Source: Balanoglossus misakiensis
Taxonomy: Eukaryota; Hemichordata
Assembly (NCBI GenBank): GCA_040954595.2
Contig: CM082594.2
Span: 7,006,001-7,070,000 of the forward strand
Reading direction: 5' to 3'
Length of the DNA stretch: 64,000 nucleotides
A model generated the notes under the pieces. That model searched no databases and was not told where the DNA came from. It was given only the letters and a program-made list of their open reading frames with translations. This document shows positions 60,596 to 64,000 of this stretch, in pieces; positions within the stretch are counted from its first letter, which is position 1, and each line of letters opens with the position of its first letter. Both the position numbers and the translations under genes were made by a program.

Positions 60596-63500
60596 GTAGG
60601 TTGACAGTTCCCTCTGTGTTTAATTTACCTGCAATTAACAATAGAGCAGTCCACTGACATTCCTAATTGGGACTATGTACTATAAGGTTGGAATGACCTG
60701 ATTTGTAAACTGAAATTTGAAATAAATACGTGACAATTTTCTCTTCAGCATATAATTGGTACCTTAACTGCCCTAATAATAATTCCTGGTTCTCACATTT
60801 AATGGACGTGTCAATTGCTCGTTAACAGTTCATCAATCTCTTTTTCTCCTTTAAAATTTCTGTCTAGAAATTTCCTGTAGGTAAAACTGATAATTAAGAT
60901 AAATACATAGATTATAATCATCAGATTTGTCTGGCCGTGCGGGATCGAAATTTACAGTGCAACCATTCATGCACAAACAGGAAGAGATGGTGATTTTTGA
61001 AGAGTCATAACTTGCATATTTTACACAAATAGAGCGCAGTGTGAAGTGCCTCTTTTCTCTACTTTGTGTAGATTGGAGTGGTTTCATGATGTGCTGTATT
61101 TAATGGAGGTTATGAGAAGCTATAGTTTATGTGGCTGCGACACTGTGTTGTATTAGCAATTCAGTCGCGTAGATCCTACAACCAGCATTTTATGCTATTT
61201 CTGACCTGTGTGTATAAAGACAACCATACCTGCTCGACTTCTGTAAATATAGATTCACAAAGATTATTTTTATACATTTCTGATAAAATCCCATATGGAT
61301 ATATTATATCCCTCGGTGCTAAAACAAAATGCATTTACTCAAGCAGGTGTACATGTGACCTTTTGTTTCTGAAGGTCGGTCTTGATCAAAAATGCAGCGA
61401 ACTCCCGTCGGCGAGGAATCTGTTGCCCACCTTGTGAATAAATTGAAATGCACAACCTTTAGAAATGCCCTAGGCCATCGTACTTGTAATACATTAAAAA
61501 GACAAAACATGATGATGTCGTCCTTAAGTGTGTTGTGTATACAAGTTGGAGCTTATGGATCTTGCATGTAAATAAATGAAAACAGATTTGTCTGTTCAAT
61601 TTTCTGTTAGTGGCCATTTTGTAAAAAGGTCTGTCAACAGAAAAAGGGTACATACATTTTATGATAACTGCCTCTATATACCTAACATGGAGTTTTAAAG
61701 CTACGTCAGGTTTTGAATTGAATTTGGACCATCAGCTGGGAAAAAAATCCAAAAAACAACAAATTCCTAAATTTGCCGGCCATGAGAATTTTGTTGCAAT
61801 AAAACTAAGAGCTTGTAGTTGAGGGTTTTCTACATACATGTACCTGCCTGTGGTGGCACTGAGTCTATAATGCAAATTTGAAAAAACCAAGGTGCATAAC
61901 ATGCCCGGCAGGGAGAACGTGACTGATGCAGTCGTCAAGGAAACACATTTAAGGTACACACAATAGACCATAGAATTTTTGAAATCCCAAACCGTAGCAA
62001 CAACTTGAACAAGAGGCACAATCACACAGACTTCATCATTGTCGATTTGTTGACTTGTGAGCATTTTGACTTATTCATGTAAACTGCTCCCTGTTGATTG
62101 TCCGATTAAAAATTGAGTGTTGCTGAAACACGTGATAAATTTATTTCCTGAAAACAGTAAAACCTAGCTGTCTAACAGCACACTAGTGGGACAACATTGT
62201 TTACTACGTACAGAATGCTTACGATGATGGACATGTTGCAATGTGTTTATTGAATTACGTCGAAATGTGCATGACCACCACATATATTGAAACAAACCCC
62301 CAATCAAAACAACACACGCGACCAAATATTCCAAAATCCTCTCATGCTAACTAGATTCCACAAATCACTCGTGCAGTGAAATAATGCAGACCGGCATTGC
62401 CAGTATCAGTTCACTGGCCTCATCTCAATCACTTAACCTTTCCTCCTGCACTGTCATCTCAAAATGCCAATGATACCACCAGTTGGTCCCTGGCTGTCAA
62501 TCGCATGCACCCACCATCGTCGAGAGTTTGATTTATGCTGGTACAGTCTGTAACGAACGCTACATGGTTAACTGTGCCACAAACGATAAATTTCCCAGCA
62601 AGTGACAATGAACGTACTAGCTGGTACATATAAATAACGAACTGCATAATGAGTAACACATTTATGGCTGAAATAAATTTGCTCTGATTAATATTACGGA
62701 AAAGGACATTATTTTGGTCCCAAAATAATGTATATACTATGTAGATGGCGTTATTTATTTGTTTACAGGACAGACTGCTCCTTGTGGCCGACCTAGGCTT
62801 CAACATATGTTGCTATAAGATGTGCATATATATATAACACAGTGATATTTTGGTGTCTGGATAATCAGACCCGGCTGTTTGACACTATTGTTTGTAAGGC
62901 CACCAGGATTGCTGCTTTAAAAACAAACACAGATGTTCAGGGCGTACTAATCTATCGCCCCTTGTACTTCTTAGAAAACTGTTTGTAAAAACAACCGGTG
63001 CGATCATAGCCACAAGCCACAACGTACTCCAGTAGAGTGACCTTGTCGTACTAGCACAAGCCAGCAGTACCACAGCTTAATGGGGAAAATGAAACAGAGG
63101 AAATTGTAATAGTTCTGTAATTGGACCCTATTTTGATACATGTACATAAACATTGGGACAACCATCTCCTGGTAATGTTATACATGTGCAGTTTTGAATA
63201 TATCCAGCACATTAAAGTCCACACATCTATTTACATATCTGCCATAGACAGACTGCCGAATGTCAAATCCCTGTCACTCATTTACTTGCAGTATAGGTTT
63301 ATCCACTGTGATGAAAATATCAAGACTGAACCTCACTACAATGTACATGTACATGTAGCTTTAATGGACAGCCATGAAGGTGTCTGCTCGGGAAGCCAGT
63401 TCTTTCCGAGCCCGCAAGGGTAAAATCGGCACTATGTAAATTAACCAGAACAGTGCATTAGATCTGATTATTATTAAATGCAAATGTAACAGTTTACTCA

Positions 63501-64000
63501 AACTACAGCCCGAGGACAAACACCGTATTTACACACAGCTAAATGTCATCCAAGAAATAATTCTGGCTTAATTGCAGTTGAAGAATTCGATCCACATTTG
63601 ATATAAATTCATTTATCTTGGACATTAATCCCCATGGCAACTAATAAGACATTCGACGGTGGAGTAAAGTATTAATTGGTTTTCATAAATCAATATAAAA
63701 TCATTTGTACAAAATAAATGAAGCACTTATGTGATGATTTTTTATCAGACTTTAGCCGAGGTACACATTGCTATAAATAGAAAACTTATCCTGGGATAAT
63801 GGTTCTTTCTTCGAGTATTGGAGTGTAACATTTTTCCTGACATTTAAGTTTGAAGATCTTCTTTCGTGCAGATACGAACAGAGATATGTGTAGGTCAGGG
63901 CAATCAGGCAAAACATTCGAATGAAATAAACAGAAAGTAATATACGATACAAATCCTTCATATCACTATCAGGCATATTACTGTATAAGTATCGTATTAA
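60596..64000 (+). other. presumed last SPAG16 intron, no exon found
   Basis: I looked for the missing terminal WD-repeat exon (GH...V...F ... GGSDGTxRxW pattern) after 60595 and did not see it. No other gene, satellite or transposon terminus is evident in this stretch. A short exon missed by eye remains possible. Confidence 0.5.

Overview
This is a window of an animal nuclear genome: AT-rich, with spliced genes, GT-AG introns and no operon structure. The organism is probably a marine invertebrate, for example a hemichordate, lancelet, echinoderm or lophotrochozoan, but the sequence alone does not decide which. The support for this is a motile-cilium gene (SPAG16), very frequent ACATGTA-type words, small foldback elements and tandem satellites in introns, and protein sequences close to those of vertebrates.

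Layout. From 1 to about 39.05 kb I find no convincing gene. Open frames are short, lack splice context and resemble nothing I recognise. The stretch is also almost free of transposon-like or satellite sequence. It does hold perfect transcription-factor palindromes: six CRE sites (TGACGTCA), two RFX X-boxes, an inverted AP-1 pair and a TGATT/AATCA palindrome. It may be a cis-regulatory domain of a developmental gene lying left of the window, but that is inference.

From 39.07 to 60.6 kb three genes lie close together. ZNF830/CCDC16 (+, about ten exons, 39074-42405) encodes a nuclear U1-like zinc-finger protein. ORC2 (-, 13 coding exons, 48535-53449) encodes origin recognition complex subunit 2 and is complete at 574 codons plus stop. 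SPAG16/PF20 (+, 13 coding exons seen, 53743-60595) encodes a central-pair WD-repeat protein of motile axonemes; its last WD repeat is not found and probably lies past the window end. ORC2 and SPAG16 are head to head, 293 bp apart between start codons, and so probably share a promoter. All three start codons sit in the same 12-mer, CAARATGGCGRC, which resembles the YY1/TISU element.

The spacer between ZNF830 and ORC2 (42.4-48.5 kb) and the introns of ORC2 and SPAG16 are repeat-rich: a 46-bp minisatellite with a 246-bp higher-order period, several foldback/MITE-like hairpins, and a 239-bp four-copy array in a SPAG16 intron in which every unit carries a perfect nuclear-receptor DR1 plus a third half-site. 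A few exon-like segments with good splice sites lie between ZNF830 and ORC2; they may belong to a non-coding or unrecognised transcript.

The window shows ordinary housekeeping and ciliary genes beside a large unexplained non-coding block. I did not find a new enzymatic or defence system. The points most worth testing are the regulatory-site clustering on the left, the shared start-codon element, and the receptor-site satellite.
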